A stretch of 64,000 nucleotides of DNA from BD2-11 sp965221785 (GTDB lineage: Bacteria > Gemmatimonadota > Gemmatimonadetes > Longimicrobiales > Gaopeijiaceae), in assembly GCA_965221785.1 (NCBI GenBank), contig CBDCSR010000002.1, forward strand, positions 1,054,001 to 1,118,000, given 5' to 3'. This document shows positions 61,704-64,000 of the stretch, in pieces; position 1 is the stretch's first letter, and each line of letters begins with the position of its first letter. The translations under genes and the position numbers were made by a program. The notes below the pieces were generated by a model. The model ran no database searches, was not told the DNA's origin, and saw only the letters and a list, made by a program, of their open reading frames with translations.

Positions 61704-62288
61704 CTACTGGGACCCGCCTCCCGGCGGAGAAGCCTCCTCCGTCCCGGTCTCCTCCGCCTCCCCGGCACTCCGTTCGAAATGGACCAATTCCAGGAATACG
61801 TCCGCGAACTCCGCCTCGAGGCGCCCCGTCGGGGTGTTCTCGAACGCCCCCTGGCCCTCCCAGGCGTCCAGCGTACTGTCATCCATGATGTGCAGCGTAC
61901 CCACCACGAAGCTGGCGGTCTCACCGGAGGAAACCGCCATCGGCACGGAGTCGCCGGTCAACTCGGGCCCCATCTTGATAAAGAAGTTGTCCTCGTTGGG
62001 CAGCTGGGTCCAGAAGGCCTGGTCGCCGACGCGGCTGACCACCGTGATGTCGGGGACCCGAAGCAGCGCTCCCTCGAACTGCAGCGCGTTCGTCTCCAGC
62101 GACGAAGCCGTGACCGGGATGGCGTCGGCAAACGGATCCTCCTCCGGGGCGGTCACAACGGCGGTGGTCGTCCCGACGGCCGTCACGTTGAGCCAGTAGA
62201 GAAACCCCGCGATGCCCAGGAAGGCCACGATCATGAGTGGAAGTGCCGCTTTTTCGGCCGCGCCCCGGCGTGATCCGAGATCGAGCAT
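61704..62288 (-). CDS. Unrecognised membrane-anchored protein
   Basis: This 194-residue protein has a single N-terminal membrane helix at about 16-38 (LPLMIVAFLGIAGFLYWLNV) and an otherwise soluble, acidic outside domain rich in beta-forming stretches (LQFEGALLRVPDITVVSRVG, QAFWTQLPNEDNFFIKMG, ASFVVGTLHIMDD). The C-terminal 25 residues are Glu/Gly/Ser-rich. The domain layout recalls OB-like or NfeD-like anchored domains, but no family is recognised. It lies between rplQ (24 nt upstream) and rpmB, so it may be co-expressed with ribosomal genes. Confidence 0.6.
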   Translation of the reverse strand: MLDLGSRRGAAEKAALPLMIVAFLGIAGFLYWLNVTAVGTTTAVVTAPEEDPFADAIPVTASSLETNALQFEGALLRVPDITVVSRVGDQAFWTQLPNEDNFFIKMGPELTGDSVPMAVSSGETASFVVGTLHIMDDSTLDAWEGQGAFENTPTGRLEAEFADVFLELVHFERSAGEAEETGTEEASPPGGGSQ

Positions 62289-62312
62289 GGTCCGGTGCCC
62301 CTGCGTTTGAGG

Positions 62313-62672
62313 TTAGTCTCGTTCCACGAGTTCGATGAGAGCCATCTCGGCCGCATCGCCCCTGCGGTGGCGCAGCTTGAGGATGCGCGTGTACCCGCCC
62401 GGACGGCGGGCAAACCCTGGAGCGATCTCGTCGAACAACTTTCCCTGAACATCTCGGTCGGAGATCTTTCGCGCAACGAGCCTGCGGGCGTGGAGGTCGC
62501 CCCGCTTGGCCAGCGTAATCAGGCGTTCCGCGTAGGGACGGAGTTCCTTTGCCTTCGCGGTCGTGGTCTCAATTCGCCCGTGCCGGAAGAGCGCGGTCGC
62601 CATGTTGCGCAGAACCGCCCGCCGGTGGCTGGCGGTCCGAGAGAGGTTGCGTCCGGTTTTGCGATGGCGCAT
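62313..62672 (-). CDS. rplQ: 50S ribosomal protein L17
   Basis: This 119-residue protein begins MRHRKTGRNLSRTASHRRA and contains NMATALFRHGRIETTTAKAK, the L17 signatures, with the GGYTRILKLRHRRGDAAEMA end. It follows rpoA by 80 nt, the standard order at the end of the alpha operon. Confidence 0.98.
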   Translation of the reverse strand: MRHRKTGRNLSRTASHRRAVLRNMATALFRHGRIETTTAKAKELRPYAERLITLAKRGDLHARRLVARKISDRDVQGKLFDEIAPGFARRPGGYTRILKLRHRRGDAAEMALIELVERD

Positions 62673-62732
62673 GAGTCGTCGAGGTTCAGCTGGCGATGCC
62701 CGCCGGCAGATGGCGGATGCCGGCAGATCGTG

Positions 62733-62752
62733 GCGGATTCATCCACGGACTG
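62733..62752 (-). repeat. Post-stop motif, copy 2 (behind rpoA)
   Basis: Directly after the rpoA TAG the minus strand reads CAGTCCGTGGATG followed by AATCCGC, matching the motif behind dnaJ in 19 of 20 positions. Further on, CCGGCAGAT occurs twice before rplQ. Function unknown. Confidence 0.45.
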
Positions 62753-63802
62753 CTAGTCATCGGACAGTTCCCCGGAATCCGAGGCGGCTTCCGCTTCGGC
62801 CAGGAACCACTCGCCGTCCGGACCCGTCGTCAGCGACATTCCGAGTTCTATGGAGTGTTCGTCCAGAAACGCAAGGAGTTCTTCCATCGACTTCTGGCCG
62901 AAGTTGTCGATGTTGAGGATCTGCTTCTCGGTGCGCCGCACGAGGTCGCCAAGGGTGCGGAGGTTTTCCTTCTGAAGCGAGTTGCGCGATCGCACCGAGA
63001 TTTCCGTCACTTCCTCGATGGGGCGCGCAAGCTGCAGCCGGATGCGCGCGGGCAATGGGATCGTCCCTGGCGCGGGCGGCTCGGGAGCCCCGTTGACACT
63101 GAAGCTCAGCATGTACTCGAGGTACCTGCGCACCAGCCCCGCCGCGTTGGCCATCGCCTGCTCGGGACGCACGGATCCGTCGGTTTCCACTCTGAACGAC
63201 AGCCGGTCGAAGTCGGTGCGCTCGCCGACCCGGGTTTCCTCGACCGTGAAGTTGGCACGGCGCACCGGATTGTAGATCGCATCGATCGGCACCAGGTCGA
63301 CCGGAGATCCCTCCGGACGCGGGTGCTGGTCGGAGAGTATGAAGCCACGGCCCTTGTTGACGTAGAGCTCCATGCTCAGGCTGCGGTCGCCCTCGAGCGT
63401 CAGGATGTGCTGGTCCGGATCGAGTACCTCAACGGATGCCGGCGCGTTGATGTCGGCCGCCGTAACCGGTCCCGCCGCGTCCACGTGAACGGTGAGCTTG
63501 GCTTCGTCCACATCGTCGTCGAGCGTGAGCACGAGCGCCTTGAGGTTCTGAATGACCTGATGCACGTCCTCCACCACACCCTGGATGGTCTGGTGCTCGT
63601 GCACGACACCTTCTATGCGGAACGCCCATATGGCCGCACCCCGCAACGACGAAACCAGAGCCCGCCGAACGGAATTCCCCAGCGTATAGCCATAGCCGCG
63701 CTCAAGCGGCTGAATGACGAACTCGGCGGTCTTGCCCTCGTCGCTGAAGCCCGTCACCTCGACGTGCTCGGGAAGTACCAGTCCGGTCAGATCGATCTCC
63801 AC
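62753..63802 (-). CDS. rpoA: DNA-directed RNA polymerase alpha subunit
   Basis: This 349-residue subunit nucleates polymerase assembly. The N-terminal domain has GYGYTLGNSVRRALVSSLRG near 36-55 and VEDVHQVIQNLKALVL; the C-terminal domain (about 255-320) contains ISVRSRNSLQKENLRTLGDL and NIDNFGQKSMEELLAFLDE. GTG 63802 starts it, 79 nt behind rpsD, the usual S4-alpha-L17 order. The C-terminal tail is acidic. Confidence 0.98.
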   Translation of the reverse strand: MEIDLTGLVLPEHVEVTGFSDEGKTAEFVIQPLERGYGYTLGNSVRRALVSSLRGAAIWAFRIEGVVHEHQTIQGVVEDVHQVIQNLKALVLTLDDDVDEAKLTVHVDAAGPVTAADINAPASVEVLDPDQHILTLEGDRSLSMELYVNKGRGFILSDQHPRPEGSPVDLVPIDAIYNPVRRANFTVEETRVGERTDFDRLSFRVETDGSVRPEQAMANAAGLVRRYLEYMLSFSVNGAPEPPAPGTIPLPARIRLQLARPIEEVTEISVRSRNSLQKENLRTLGDLVRRTEKQILNIDNFGQKSMEELLAFLDEHSIELGMSLTTGPDGEWFLAEAEAASDSGELSDD

Positions 63803-63881
63803 GCGCTCCTCCGTGGCATATTCGACAGCATCCGTTGGATGAATGGCAAACCCACCCCCGGGTTTCTTCCGAACGTCTGAA

Positions 63882-64000
63882 TCACTTCGAGTACAGCTCC
63901 ACGATCAACTGCTCCTGGACGGCCATCGGCACGTCCTGGCGGGTTGGGAGCCGCAGCACCCGCCCGACCCGTGTCTTCTCGTCGACCGCCAGCCATTCGG
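63882..64000 (-). CDS. rpsD: 30S ribosomal protein S4, C-terminal end (cut by window edge)
   Basis: The last 38 residues run from the right edge to the TGA at 63882. They read EWLAVDEKTRVGRVLRLPTR and then QDVPMAVQEQLIVELYSK, which matches the conserved S4 C-terminus. The upstream part is outside the window. Directly followed by rpoA, the usual order. Confidence 0.93.
   Translation of the reverse strand, partial: EWLAVDEKTRVGRVLRLPTRQDVPMAVQEQLIVELYSK

Overview
The window is a high-GC, densely packed housekeeping segment of a diderm (outer-membrane-bearing) bacterial chromosome. LPS export (LptD), Bam (BamD), Tol-Pal, lipoprotein acylation and sorting (Lnt, LolA) and both Tat subunits are all encoded here. 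The families and their order, together with a LptD that has only one cysteine, suggest a Gemmatimonadota or other FCB-group genome. That assignment is an inference from gene content; no rRNA or other marker was available to confirm it. Nearly every gene lies on the minus strand, and many are joined by 4-nt start/stop overlaps of the ATGA, GTGA or TTGA kind, so large parts are probably polycistronic. GTG and TTG starts are common.

Reading the minus strand from the right edge: rpsD (3' end), rpoA, rplQ, an unrecognised anchored protein, rpmB, a nucleotide-sugar dehydrogenase, a TPR lipoprotein, a DegT aminotransferase, bamD, nadD, secA, radC, rel, uvrB, tsaE, tsaB. Next comes the Tol-Pal block (tolQ, tolR, a TolA/TonB-like gene, tolB, pal, cpoB), then nrdR, tatC, lptD, a fibronectin-III lipoprotein, a formimidoyltransferase, a TPR protein, a polyprenyl synthase, a DUF4321-type protein and tatA.

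A single plus-strand gene at 30452-32278 encodes a PpiD/SurA-like chaperone. It has its own good sigma-70-type promoter, a divergent promoter for the minus-strand genes, and a strong GC hairpin behind it. Leftwards on the minus strand follow a TPR protein, aroQ, efp, accB, accC, ftsK, lolA, a beta-barrel protein, lnt, prfA, prmC, a YlbF-family protein, ino1, tmk, an S41-like lipoprotein, a dicarboxylate-type symporter, a class V aminotransferase, ctpA, an asparaginase-II protein, a carboxymuconolactone-decarboxylase-like protein, obg, dprA, hemW, hrcA, dnaJ and prmA.

The left end differs. A small plus-strand gene (1420-1983), probably a winged-helix DNA-binding protein, overlaps the end of prmA antisense. 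It is preceded by an AT-rich, gene-poor 700-bp gap, then hup and a cut-off unknown gene.

No tRNA, rRNA, CRISPR array, insertion sequence, phage or defence system was found. The points most worth a second look are the orphan regulator and its AT-rich leader, an S41-fold lipoprotein without the usual catalytic Lys motif, a single-Cys LptD, a 16-bp palindrome between ino1 and tmk, and a 20-nt motif directly behind the stop codons of both dnaJ and rpoA.
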